64,000 nt of DNA from Streptomyces sp. DT2A-34 (GTDB lineage: Bacteria; Actinomycetota; Actinomycetes; Streptomycetales; Streptomycetaceae): the NCBI RefSeq assembly GCF_030499515.1, contig NZ_JASTWJ010000001.1, positions 1,488,001 to 1,552,000 on the forward strand, read 5' to 3'. Positions 53,684 to 62,204 of this stretch are shown here, in pieces. The position numbers and the translations under genes were made by a program. Within the stretch, counting starts at the first letter, position 1. The number at the start of each line of letters is the position of its first letter. The notes under the pieces are model-generated. The model was given only the letters and a program-made list of their open reading frames with translations, ran no database searches and had not been told where the DNA came from.

Positions 53684-54568
53684 ATGCCCACCGTCGTACA
53701 TCTGCCAACCGGCAATGCGCTCACCGTCCGGACGGCGGCCGACGTGTTCCTGGACTCGCTCGGCAACCCGAACAAGGTCCGGAACTACGGGATCGGGGTG
53801 GGCAAGACCGCCGAGCGACTCGGCGAAGGCCGGCCGCTGGCCTCGGTCTCGGACGACGAGATCGGCGAGGCCCTGGGACTACTGTGGGGCACCTCTGCGG
53901 TGAACACCTGGAACTCCCGCCGGGCGTCGGTGCAGTCCTGGCTCGGGTGGTGCCGTGAGCGCGGCTACGACGGCCCCACCGTCCCGGCCTGAGCGAAGCG
54001 GCTGACGGTGCCGGACTCCGAGACCCCGGCCCGCTCGAAGATGGCGATCGACCGGCTGATCGCGCGCCGCGAGGTGAACCTGCGGGAGAAGACCCTTTGG
54101 CGGATGCTCTACGAAACCGCCGGGCGGTCCGACGAGATCCTCGGCGTCAACATCGAGGACCTGGACTTCGCCGGGCGCCGCTGCCCGGTCAAAGCCAAGG
54201 GCGCCCGGACCAAGGCCCGCCGCCGAGGCCAGGCGCGTGAGGACTTCGTACTAGAAACGGTCTACTGGGACGCCGGCACCGCCCGGCTCCTGCCCCGCCC
54301 GCTCAAGGGCCGCACCAGCGGCCCGGTGTTCGTCACCCACCGCAAGCCCGGCCCCGGCAAGGTCGTCAACCCGCGTGACGTGTGCCCGGACACCGGCTTC
54401 GCCCGGCTGTCGTATGGGCAGGCCCGAGCTTTGCTGGACGAGCACACCGCCATGCGCGGGCCGGGGACCGGATGGGACCTGCACGAGAACCGCCACTCCT
54501 CCCTGACCCACCTCGGAGAGGCAGGGGCGAGCCTGTTGATGCTGATGGCGAAGTCACGGCATAAGTAG
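53684..54568 (+). pseudogene. Second tyrosine recombinase, nonsense-mutated and truncated
   Basis: ATG 53684 has GGGGGAA upstream. The core-binding part reads LPTGNALTVRTAADVFLDSL and ends WCRERGYDGPTVPA at a TGA (53990) where relatives have Trp. The catalytic part goes on in the same frame: [20 protein letters not shown] (first Arg), then [16 protein letters not shown] (the usual HEYRH motif with Tyr changed to Asn), and stops at KSRHK before the nucleophilic Tyr. It cannot catalyse recombination. Confidence 0.85.
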
Positions 54569-54587
54569 GTGTTTTTGATCCCTGGCC

Positions 54588-54926
54588 GTGAGGTGCGCAC
54601 GGCTGGATGATCTGAGTGTGGGGGCTGGTGAGACGGCTCGGCGGTACTGCCGGGAGTGCGGTGATCCGCTGGCGCAGACGATGGCGGCGGAGGCGGTGTT
54701 CTGCTCGGGTCGGTGCAGGTCACGGCAGTGGCGGAGGCTTCAGCGGGCCCGGCAACGGGTGGCCGCGATACAGCGCGGGAAGCAAGTTGAGTGCCCGGTC
54801 TGCGGGCGGTCGTGGACGGTGGGAGTAGAGCGGTCGAGGGCGGCGGTGTACTGCTCGGATCGTTGCCGGGTGCGGGCCTGTCGTCAGCGGCGGGCGTCGC
54901 GGAACGGCGTTACGGAAACGCCGTAG
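54588..54926 (+). CDS. Small double zinc-ribbon-like protein
   Basis: A 112-residue basic protein with two similar cysteine modules: YCRECGDPLAQ...FCSGRCRSRQWRR (about 20-49) and CPVCGRSW...YCSDRCRVRACRQRR (about 70-102). Each is CxxC-x(n)-CxxxC, a plausible zinc site, and the tails are arginine-rich. It probably binds nucleic acid. A GTG start without a strong ribosome site is used. A terminator-like hairpin (CGGCGTT/AACGCCG) overlaps its end. It may be a recombinase-island or plasmid gene. Confidence 0.55.
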   Translation: MRCARLDDLSVGAGETARRYCRECGDPLAQTMAAEAVFCSGRCRSRQWRRLQRARQRVAAIQRGKQVECPVCGRSWTVGVERSRAAVYCSDRCRVRACRQRRASRNGVTETP

Positions 54927-55126
54927 CCGAACGGCTCGCGAGCATCTTGAACATGCCTTGTTTTGCAGGGAAGTTGGGAGCGTCTACTCGGTGCTTCGAG
55001 CGCCCCTGGTTCACGCTCTGCCTCGGTCTATCGCGTCCGCGTCACGGTGGATGGTGACCCGGGGCTGGCGCCCCTTTTGACCGGTCACGTCGTGGTGGCC
55101 GGGCCCGGGCGGGGGCGGTGGTCTTC

Positions 55127-56137
55127 ATGACCGACGTGGCCGACCGGATCGGGAACGTCACCCGGCAGCGTTACGAACAGCTCGTCACCCAGGCGAAGGA
55201 ACTGATCGCGCAGGTCGCGAGGGCGCAGTTCGCCCTGGGTGACATGGCGTTGGAGGTCGAGCCGATGAGGTTGGTGGACGGGTCGATGCCGAACGGCACG
55301 GATGACCTGTTCACGGTGACGGAGTCGTTGCAGATGTTCGCGGACGATATCGGCGTCGAGCGCCGGACGGTGGAGGACTGGCGTTACACCGCCAACCGGT
55401 GGCCGAAGGAGCGGCGCAAGGAGGGTGTGTCGTTCACGGTTCACCGCATCCTGGCGTCGGTCGTGGTCGATGACGAGCGGTGGGCGGCGATCGAGGACGC
55501 ACCGTTCAACCCACACACGGGGGCGAGGCAGTGGACGCCGGACGGCGCGAAGCGGGTCGTCGGCCAGCGCGTCGACCGGCCGGTCACGGTGGATGAGAAG
55601 GTCCAGGCCGTGGCCGACCTGACCCGCGACGACGAGGTCGCCGCCCAGGTCGCCACCGACCTGCTGAAGCGGCCCGCAGTGACCGAGCACGTCACCCCAG
55701 CCGAGAAGGTGCGGGTCGTCACCGAGCTGGCCAGGGACGACACCGTCGCCCAGCAGATGACCACGGACCTGCTGCGCCGCCCGGCCGTCGCCCGGAAGAC
55801 GATGCGGGACGACACCACCCGGATGCTCGTCAACCGCGCCCAGTTCGACAACTCCCACGAGACCCGTGACCGGATCCGGGAACGCACGCCGGCCGTCCGC
55901 GCGATCGAGCACACCATCGAGTACCTCGACCTGGTCGGCTCCTGCCACGGCTTCGTGGCCACGCTCGGCCGCCTGGTCCCACAGCTGCGCGGGCGGGAGT
56001 TCACGGAGGACGAGCGCGAGACCGTGAGGCGGCAGATCGGGCGGGTCCTCGCCGCGGCGGACTGGCTCGAAGGAGCCCTCGACAACGGCGAGTTCACCCT
56101 GGACGAGCAGCTGGTCCAGCTGCTCAAGCGCGAGTAG
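55127..56137 (+). CDS. DUF6192-like protein with an internal duplication
   Basis: A 336-residue soluble protein. The first part (about 10-120) has QRYEQLVTQAKELIAQVARA and a helix-turn-helix-like stretch ADDIGVERRTVEDWRYTANR. Residues about 154-189 and 190-226 are tandem copies of one module (EKVQAVADLTRDDEVAAQVA versus EKVRVVTELARDDTVAQQMT). It ends in a charged helix. It resembles actinobacterial DUF6192 proteins found on plasmids and integrative elements (from memory). A frameshifted DNA-binding gene follows 3 bases later. It is perhaps a DNA-binding regulator of the element. Confidence 0.7.
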   Translation: MTDVADRIGNVTRQRYEQLVTQAKELIAQVARAQFALGDMALEVEPMRLVDGSMPNGTDDLFTVTESLQMFADDIGVERRTVEDWRYTANRWPKERRKEGVSFTVHRILASVVVDDERWAAIEDAPFNPHTGARQWTPDGAKRVVGQRVDRPVTVDEKVQAVADLTRDDEVAAQVATDLLKRPAVTEHVTPAEKVRVVTELARDDTVAQQMTTDLLRRPAVARKTMRDDTTRMLVNRAQFDNSHETRDRIRERTPAVRAIEHTIEYLDLVGSCHGFVATLGRLVPQLRGREFTEDERETVRRQIGRVLAAADWLEGALDNGEFTLDEQLVQLLKRE

Positions 56138-56140
56138 GCC

Positions 56141-56483
56141 ATGCCGCGACACCGGGAGGCTCGGCCGCTGGCCAGGCACTACGGCGACCTCGTCCGCGTC
56201 GCCCTGATGGAAGCACGCCCCGCCGGCCTGCACCACCTACCAGCTCATGGCTGCCACCCGCCTGACCCGCTCGCAGATCGGCCGCGGCATCCGGCACGTC
56301 CGCGACGTCGTCGCCGCGGAGAACCTGACGCCGATCACCTGGACCCGCCGCGACGGGTTCGTCTTCCGACGGCCACGCCTCCACTGTCGGCAGGAACAGC
56401 CGCGGCTACGACCCGCCTGTCACCAGCAGCACCACGCTGGTGATCACCGGAGAGAGCAGTGTCAGCCCTCGCGGCCTGCTTGA
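56141..56483 (+). pseudogene. Frameshifted winged-helix partner of the DUF6192-like gene
   Basis: The first frame reads MPRHREARPLARHYGDLVRV and the second continues as YQLMAATRLTRSQIGRGIRH, then ENLTPITWTRRDGFVF, a DNA-binding pattern. They join near 56229 if one C is removed, giving GLTTYQLMAATR. The C-terminus runs into the group II intron relic, so the true end is lost. The gene is 3 bases from the previous stop and clearly belonged to the same unit. Confidence 0.6.
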
Positions 56484-56556
56484 GCCGTGTGCGTCGAGAG
56501 ACGCACGCACGGTTCTGAGGGGGCGGGGACGCAGCAATGCGTCCCCGCTACCCGAC
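56482..56556 (+). mobile_element. 3' end of a bacterial group II intron (domains V and VI)
   Basis: Bases 56482-56515 form a textbook 34-base domain V: stem GAGCCGTG with CACGGTTC, an inner stem TGCGTC/GACGCA, a two-base CG bulge, a GAGA tetraloop and the AGC catalytic triad. Bases 56520-56556 form domain VI with a GGGGACGCA/TGCGTCCCC stem and a CUA bulge whose A (56550) is the likely branch point. The intron ends near CCCGAC. No domains I-IV or reverse transcriptase lie upstream, so this is a 5'-truncated copy. Confidence 0.88.
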
Positions 56557-56580
56557 ACGTCTGCCCCAGCACTCCGAAGC

Positions 56581-56680
56581 ACACCTGAACTCGGCACTCA
56601 TCACCACGATGACCCGACGCCTCACCCGCAAGAGCCCCCGCACCGACAACTGGACCAAGAAGCGCGGCTCCACCTCGTGA
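56581..56680 (+). pseudogene. Possible transposase C-terminal relic
   Basis: The reading HLNSALITTMTRRLTRKSPR, then TDNWTKKRGSTS and a stop, resembles the tail of DDE transposases. It matches the reading AAITIMTRRITRRASRRSGQ at 57310-57370. Weak, supported mainly by the match between the two. Confidence 0.3.
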
Positions 56681-56702
56681 ACCGACCGTCTCTACGTCGG
56701 CA

Positions 56703-57239
56703 TCACTCCGAGTCTTCAGCACGCCATTCCTCTTCGAGAATGCTGAACGTCAGGGAGTCCCGCCAGCCGTCCCGTATCCATGCCGTGTGTCGAAGGCGCC
56801 CCTCGTACGTCATACCGAGCTTGGCCAGCACTCGGGCGGAGCCGAGATTCCGCGGGTCACAGGTGGCGAAGATTCGATGAAGCCCCAACTGAACGAAGCC
56901 GCGTGAGAGAAGCTGGCGCCCGATTCCTGTGCCAATGCCCTGCCCCCATACCCGAGGATGCACAATGTAGGAGATCTCGCCCTGGCGCTGCGTGTGACTG
57001 CGGACATGCAGCTCGCCCACACCGACAACGTCGTCCCCGAAGCGCGCTACATGGGCGAACCGCTGCTGGGGTGTGCTCGACCAAGCCTCGACTGCGGCCT
57101 TCACGAAATCACGTGTCTGGTCCTCAGTGTTTGGTCCCCAAGGCTGGAAACGACAAGCCTCTGGGAGACAGGCCCACGAGTGAATCGCCTGCCAGTCATC
57201 AAACGCGATCTTGTCCAAGGACACCGAGTGCTGACTCAT
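56703..57239 (-). CDS. GNAT-family acetyltransferase (RimJ/RimL type)
   Basis: A 178-residue protein with the RimJ/L-type acetyl-CoA motif in HPRVWGQGIGTGIGRQLLSR near 95. RNLGSARVLAKLGMTYEGRL near 130 is diagnostic for the family, and the C-terminus is RDSLTFSILEEEW. The target may be a ribosomal or other N-terminus, or a small antibiotic. The start ATG has no strong ribosome site. It lies alone among element relics and may be cargo. Confidence 0.88.
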   Translation of the reverse strand: MSQHSVSLDKIAFDDWQAIHSWACLPEACRFQPWGPNTEDQTRDFVKAAVEAWSSTPQQRFAHVARFGDDVVGVGELHVRSHTQRQGEISYIVHPRVWGQGIGTGIGRQLLSRGFVQLGLHRIFATCDPRNLGSARVLAKLGMTYEGRLRHTAWIRDGWRDSLTFSILEEEWRAEDSE

Positions 57240-57265
57240 GGGTTGATCTTGTCAACTGGAGTCAG

Positions 57266-57398
57266 ACAGGGCTCCGGGTTCAAGAACACCCACTCACTGA
57301 TCACCTGGGCCGCCATCACCATCATGACCAGGCGCATCACCCGCCGGGCCTCCCGCCGGAGCGGCCAGCCCGACTCCCGAGAAGCCGCACGGGACTGA
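57266..57398 (+). pseudogene. Possible second transposase C-terminal relic
   Basis: A plus-strand frame reads NTHSLITWAAITIMTRRITR, then RASRRSGQPDSREAARD and a stop. The IMTRRITR core resembles TTMTRRLTR at 56610. It has no start and no upstream part. Confidence 0.3.
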
Positions 57399-57492
57399 TC
57401 GTCCTCAAGGACAGCGTCATCTCCTCGGCCAGCACCGGCGCAAACCGCAATGTCTGGACCGATCCTCCCATTGAAGAACCAGCTGAGACTAC

Positions 57493-58363
57493 GAGGCTGT
57501 CTCACGTGGCAGGTTTCGCGAGCTTCTTGTAGCAGGTCAGGGCGGCGGCCAGGCCGAGGAAGGCGAGGAAGTGCGAGCCCTTTCGTTCGTATCGGACGGT
57601 GGCGGCGGTAGCCGAAGAGCCAGGCGATCGACCGTTCGATCTTCCAGCGGTGCCGACCGAGGCGTTCGGCGGACTCGATGCCGGGCCGCGCGATGCGCGC
57701 GACGAGCCCGCGCTCGCGCAGCCAGGCCAGGCGTTCGGCGGAGAAGTAGCCTTGTCCGCGCGGAGTTTGACGGGTCGGCGCCGCCGTGGCCCCCGGCGGG
57801 ACCGGACGGCGGGTATGCCGCGGATGAGCGGCCTTGAGGGCGAGGCTGTCGCGCATGTTCGCGCCGGACACGGCGACGGCGAGCGGGATGCCCTGGGGAT
57901 CGGACAGCACGTGCAGCTTGCTGCCCTTCTTGCCGCGATCGACCGGGTTCGGCCCGGTCAGCGATCCCCCCTTTTGGCGCGAACGGAGGCCGCGTCGACG
58001 ATCGCCGAGGTCCAGTCCACCTCGCCCCGGGCCCCGAGTTCGTCCAGCACCGCCCGGTGCAGCCGACGCCACAGGCCGGCCTCGGTCCATACCGTGAAGC
58101 GGCGATGCGCGGTGGCGGGCGACGTGCCGAACGTCGGCGGCAGATGCCGCCAGGCACAGCCGCTGGTCAGCGCGTACACCACTGCCGTGAACACGGCCCG
58201 CTCGTCACACGGGGCGGTCCCACCACCTTGCGGACGAGCAGCGAACGACGGCAGCAACGGGGCGGCCCGCTCCCAGAGTTCATCAGGAACCAGACGCTTC
58301 GATAGACCAGCACCCACGACCGGCATCATGCCGCACGAACATCAAGTCACGTGAGACAACCTC
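57493..58363 (-). mobile_element. IS5-family element with decayed transposase
   Basis: Terminal inverted repeats are 57493-57508 (GAGGCTGTCTCACGTG) and 58348-58363 (complement of GAGGTTGTCTCACGTG), one mismatch apart. The first transposase part is intact (57958-58329: LVPDELWERAAPLLPSF, RHLPPTFGTSPATAHRRF). The second is shifted several times (GPNPVDRGKKGSKLHVLSD with the catalytic Asp, GIESAERLGRHRWKIERSIA with the Glu, end ALTCYKK). A programmed frameshift joins the parts in this family, but at least two further shifts here are damage. Confidence 0.8.
57958..58329 (-). CDS. IS5-family transposase, first part (OrfA)
   Basis: The frame has 123 residues: LVPDELWERAAPLLPSFAAR near 12, SGCAWRHLPPTFGTSPATAH near 57, and GEVDWTSAIVDAASVRAKRG at the end, the first catalytic Asp being in IVDAASVRAK. 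The usual continuation in the other frame (GGSLTGPNPVDRGKKG) follows directly after a slippery run. Confidence 0.85.
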   Translation of the reverse strand: MMPVVGAGLSKRLVPDELWERAAPLLPSFAARPQGGGTAPCDERAVFTAVVYALTSGCAWRHLPPTFGTSPATAHRRFTVWTEAGLWRRLHRAVLDELGARGEVDWTSAIVDAASVRAKRGDR

Positions 58364-58947
58364 TAAGCCTTGATTGGTGCGGCCGACCTGGCGGCCTGCT
58401 CGATCTTCGCGCAGTAGGCTGCACGGGCTTCCTCGTCGATCTGCTTCTCGTTTTCGGCGCGCACCCCGGTCCGGCCGTCGAGGCCCTCGCGCAGGATATC
58501 GGCGTGCCCGGCATGCCGGATGGACTCGCCGAGGACATGGACCATGATGGCGAACAGGTTCGTGTTGGGATAAGGCTCCGGCCACCACGGCACGTGGCCG
58601 GGGGCGTCGAGGGGAAGCTCGTTGATCGTCGCGTCCGAGTGTTCCCACGTGCGCCGGTAGAACCCGATGATCTGATCGCGGGTCTCGTCCTCGGTCGCCC
58701 ACAGATCGCTGCCGTTGGAGTCCTGCCACCGGGGCAGCGGTTCCGGGAAAGGGCGGTCGAAGACCTCGCCGAAGTACCTGGCCTCGACGGTGGCCACGTG
58801 TTTGACCAGACCGAGGAGGTTGGTCCCGGTCGCTGTCAAAGGCCGGCGGGCGTCGTATTCGGACAAGCCGTCGAGTTTCCAGAGCAGCGCCTTGCGGTCC
58901 CGCCGCAGTCTCCCGTGCAGGTTTCCTTTCGCGAATTCATCGATCAT
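58363..58947 (-). CDS. DinB-family protein (DUF664)
   Basis: A 194-residue helical-bundle protein. His residues that can bind a metal are in LLGLVKHVATVEARYFGEVF near 48 and MVHVLGESIRHAGHADILRE near 145, the normal DinB/DUF664 arrangement. These proteins transfer thiols or are maleylpyruvate isomerase-like; the substrate here is unknown. ATG 58947 is used. Its stop lies on the outer edge of the IS5 repeat and a second IS5 relic lies behind its start, so it sits between two inverted copies. Confidence 0.85.
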   Translation of the reverse strand: MIDEFAKGNLHGRLRRDRKALLWKLDGLSEYDARRPLTATGTNLLGLVKHVATVEARYFGEVFDRPFPEPLPRWQDSNGSDLWATEDETRDQIIGFYRRTWEHSDATINELPLDAPGHVPWWPEPYPNTNLFAIMVHVLGESIRHAGHADILREGLDGRTGVRAENEKQIDEEARAAYCAKIEQAARSAAPIKA

Positions 58948-59021
58948 GCAGCATGAGCCTGTCATGGGCTGCTCGCGGTCTCAAGATCCCGTACGTGGTC
59001 CGCAACGACTGGCAGAGCCGA

Positions 59022-59090
59022 GGCCTGGCCATGGCCGCCGCCCTGACCTGCTACAAGAAGCTCGCGCAACTTGCCACGTGAGACAACCTC
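59022..59090 (+). mobile_element. Relic of a second IS5 copy (3' end)
   Basis: The plus strand reads GLAMAAALTCYKKLAQLAT and a stop, the end of the same transposase as in 57493-58363. It is followed by CACGTGAGACAACCTC (59075-59090), identical to the right repeat of that element. The relic is inverted relative to the first copy. Confidence 0.75.
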
Positions 59091-59174
59091 TACGTCCTGG
59101 CAATCTCTTGCCGGAGCTGATGGGTGAAGCGGCCTGATTCGCCTGCCGCTTCTTCGGCTCACTTGGTCCGGTCT

Positions 59175-59780
59175 TCATGGAAGCGAGGAGGCCGGACCGG
59201 GTTGCTCCCAGAGGCTGGTCAGGTGTGCGTGGAGGACGTCGTGTGCCTCGTGCGGGGTGAGGTGGCCGATGAGGACGTGCGTGGTGAGGCCGTCCGCAAG
59301 GGCGAGGAGGGTGCGGGCCTCGCGTTGTGGATCGAGGGGCACGACGTCGGCTTCCGAGATGAGGCGGGTGAACGCCTCCTGCAGGGCTGCGTAGTTCGCC
59401 TTCAGCGTCCTGGCGAGCGCCTCGCTGACAGCCGCCTGCGCGACGAAAGCGAGCCAGACCCTGGCCTCGGCGCGGTGCTCTTCCCGGAGCAGTGAGATCT
59501 CGGTGGCCGCGTGGCCCAGGGCGGTGCCGGCCGACTGGGCTGGGCTCCTGAGGAGGCGGGCCTGTACGCGCTCGCTGATCCGCTCGCTGATGTGCCCGAG
59601 AGCGAACACGAGCATCTCTTCCTTGGTGCGGAAGCACCGCTGAACGGCGCCCAGCGACACCTGCGCGCGGGCGGCGACGTCGCGAATGGTCACGCCCTCC
59701 AGTCCGTGTTCCTCGGCGAGGTGGCAGACGGCCTCGGCGATGAGGCGGCGTCGGCTCCCGTGATCCACCTGCCTGGGCAT
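59175..59780 (-). CDS. TetR-family regulator
   Basis: A 201-residue regulator with an N-terminal helix-turn-helix (GVTIRDVAARAQVSLGAVQR near 32, then CFRTKEEMLVF) and a helical ligand domain. The ATG at 59780 has GGGAGG about 10 bases upstream; a longer reading is unlikely. It is divergent from the amidase, and the palindrome 59838-59876 lies in between. It probably represses the amidase until an amide or nitrile-derived inducer is present. Confidence 0.9.
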   Translation of the reverse strand: MPRQVDHGSRRRLIAEAVCHLAEEHGLEGVTIRDVAARAQVSLGAVQRCFRTKEEMLVFALGHISERISERVQARLLRSPAQSAGTALGHAATEISLLREEHRAEARVWLAFVAQAAVSEALARTLKANYAALQEAFTRLISEADVVPLDPQREARTLLALADGLTTHVLIGHLTPHEAHDVLHAHLTSLWEQPGPASSLP

Positions 59781-59837
59781 GGCCCGGTCGCCTCCCTGTT
59801 TCACAGCGCTCCGCTTCGCAGCGCACTTTATGCGATG

Positions 59838-59876
59838 CGCTCGTATCGGTTCCAGGCTACAGTTCCGATACAAGCG
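59838..59876. promoter_or_regulatory. Palindromic operator between TetR and amidase
   Basis: CGCTCGTATCGG at 59838-59849 pairs with CCGATACAAGCG at 59865-59876 with one mismatch, centre spacing 15. The symmetry and location in the divergent promoter fit a TetR-family operator. Confidence 0.65.
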
Positions 59877-59906
59877 TATTGCTACGTGGATGAGGAAGGA
59901 AAGGCC

Positions 59907-61337
59907 ATGCAGGACGCCCTGTGGAAGATGCCGGCCGCGGCGCAGGCGGAGGCTGTGCGCAGCGCAGAAGTCTCAGCTGTCGAACTCGTCGACAGTCACC
60001 TGGATCGCATCGCCGAGGTCAACCCACAGGTGAACGCGGTCACGCAGCTCCTGGCGGAGCGCGCACGCGAGGCCGCGACACAAACAGACCGTCGGCGGGC
60101 CGCCGGTGAAGCGCTGGGGCCCCTCGCGGGGGTGCCCTTCACGGTGAAGGAGAGCACCGCCGTCGAAGGCGTGCCGACTACGTTCGGCACGGAGCGCTTC
60201 CGCGATCTGGTGGCGTCGGCCGACGCACTCCCGGTGGCACGGCTGCGCGCAGCCGGAGCCATCCCCATCGGGCACAGCAACATTCCCACCCTGATCCTGG
60301 CGGGGATGCACACGCGCAGCGAACTGTTCGGCGACACGATCAATCCGTGGGACAGCAGCCGGACCCCGGGCGGCTCCAGCGGGGGTGACGCGGTGGCCGT
60401 GGCCACGGGCATGGCGGCGCTCGGGCTCGGCAACGACTCCGGGGGATCGGTGCGCATCCCGGCCCAGTTCTGCGGCGTGGCCGGGCTGAAGCCGTCCACG
60501 GGCCGGTTTCCAGCGGACCACCGCGTTCTCGGCCCGGACGACCCGGGCCCGGCCTCCCAGATACTGGTCACCGACGGCCCGCTGGCCCGGAGCGTGGGCG
60601 ATTTACGGCTGGCTTACGAGGTGCTGGCCGGGACCGATCCGCGAGACCCACGGGCCGTACCGGTGCCCGCGTACGGCGAAGCGCTCCCCGGGCCGGTGAA
60701 GGTCGCGGTCGTGGCGGACCCCGGCGGGCACGGTGTCCACCCCGCGGTGCGCGGAGCCATCGAGACCGCGGCCGACGCACTCCGCGACGCCGGATACGAC
60801 GTGCGCGAGGTACGGGACGTACCGCGGATGGACGAGGCTCTCGAGGCGTACGGCCGGATCACCGTGACCGAGTTCGCCCCGACCTGGCCGGTGGTGCGCG
60901 AACTGCTCGGCAATGGCGGGGACCGCTATATCGCGATGGCGATGGAACAGACCCCGCCCGCAAGCGCGGACGAGTTCATGAAGCTGATGGGCACCTGGAT
61001 GACCATTCGCCGCTCGTGGGCCGAATTCCTTGACGCATACCCGCTGTTGCTCGGCCCGTCGTTCACCGAGCCACCGGTCGAGCCGGGGCTGGAGTCGCGG
61101 GACAGGGCAGGCCGGGACCGGGTCGGGTCGGGGATGCGCCTGTGCAGCGTGACCAGCTTCGTGGGTGTGCCCGGTGTGGCTGTACCGACCGGCGTGGTCG
61201 ACGGGCTCCCCTTGGGAGTGCAGATCGTCGGGCGCGCGTTCCGGGAGGACCTGTGCCTGGACGCGGCCCAGGCGATCGAGGACCGGCTCGGAGTTCTCAC
61301 ACCGGTCGACCCGCGCGTGGGAGGCCGGGCTGATTGA
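59907..61337 (+). CDS. Amidase (amidase-signature family)
   Basis: A 476-residue hydrolase with the Ser-cisSer-Lys triad. The catalytic Lys is in LAGVPFTVKESTAVEGVPTT near 80, cis-Ser in TPGGSSGGDAVAVATG near 158, and the nucleophile Ser in GLGNDSGGSVRIPAQF near 180. The ATG has GAAGGAAAGG upstream. The substrate is unknown; likely small amides. Regulated by the divergent TetR. Confidence 0.93.
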   Translation: MQDALWKMPAAAQAEAVRSAEVSAVELVDSHLDRIAEVNPQVNAVTQLLAERAREAATQTDRRRAAGEALGPLAGVPFTVKESTAVEGVPTTFGTERFRDLVASADALPVARLRAAGAIPIGHSNIPTLILAGMHTRSELFGDTINPWDSSRTPGGSSGGDAVAVATGMAALGLGNDSGGSVRIPAQFCGVAGLKPSTGRFPADHRVLGPDDPGPASQILVTDGPLARSVGDLRLAYEVLAGTDPRDPRAVPVPAYGEALPGPVKVAVVADPGGHGVHPAVRGAIETAADALRDAGYDVREVRDVPRMDEALEAYGRITVTEFAPTWPVVRELLGNGGDRYIAMAMEQTPPASADEFMKLMGTWMTIRRSWAEFLDAYPLLLGPSFTEPPVEPGLESRDRAGRDRVGSGMRLCSVTSFVGVPGVAVPTGVVDGLPLGVQIVGRAFREDLCLDAAQAIEDRLGVLTPVDPRVGGRAD

Positions 61338-61540
61338 GCCCTTGTGCCAGGGAGGGCGCCCTCGGCGGCCCCCGCATCCCTCCGTATCCCCTCACCCACA
61401 GCATGCCGGCCCCGTGCCAACGGCCTGGCTGAAAAGGAACCCGTTCGCCATAAACCGCTTTCAGCGGCAGCCCGAGATCGCGGTACGTGTAGAGACGCCC
61501 GAGGCTCCAACGACGATCGGAGCCCGGAACGACAACCGGA

Positions 61541-62087
61541 ATGGACACCATGAACACGGCCCCCACCGAGGACCATTCGCCCTCCTGCCGCGACCTGGTC
61601 GGTCTCCTCGCCCAGACCGACCGGCGCGCCGCCTACGCGGCCCTCGCCCTCGGCGCGACCTCCGTGGCGGAGGTCGCCGAACTGGCCAGGCTCCGCCCAC
61701 CGGCCGCTGCCGCGGCGCTGCAGAAGCTGACGGACGGCCGGATCGCCGCCTTCGACAGCGAAAAGCGCACGTACACGCTGCTCGACGACACGTTCCGGCA
61801 CGCAGTCCAGGCCGAGGTCAGCGTCTCCGGTCGGGGGCAGCGGAGACGGGGCGGGCTCCTACTTCCGCCGTGGCCGGCTCACGTCCATTCCGGGCAAGGC
61901 GGAGGTACGCAGCCGCGTTCTGGCCGTTGTGAAGGACTCGTTCGAGCCCGGCGTGACTTACTCCGAGTCCAAGGTCAACGCGATCTGCGGGGAATGGTTC
62001 GACGACTGGGTGAGCCTGCGCCGTGCCCTCGTGGACGAGGGTCTGTTGCGCAGAAACGAGTCCGGCACCACCTACGAGCGCGTCTGA
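61541..62087 (+). pseudogene. HTH plus DUF2087 regulator, frameshifted
   Basis: The first frame carries an ArsR-like helix-turn-helix (CRDLVGLLAQTDRRAAYAAL, VAEVAELARLRPPAAAAALQ). From about 61845 the other frame gives GRLTSIPGKAEVRSRVLAVV, SFEPGVTYSESKVNAICGEW and RRALVDEGLLRRNESG, a typical DUF2087 domain ending in a stop. At least one shift near 61830-61850 separates them. Intact members regulate or respond to damage; here the protein would be cut. Confidence 0.7.
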
Positions 62088-62204
62088 CGGGTGGTGCGCG
62101 TACTGGCCGGCGATGCCCGCACACCCGCGGATCACCGCGCGGGCCTGGCACACAGGCACGCCCGCCAGCGTGTTCTGCCGTCGCCGTGGTTTCGTGGCTC
62201 GGCC

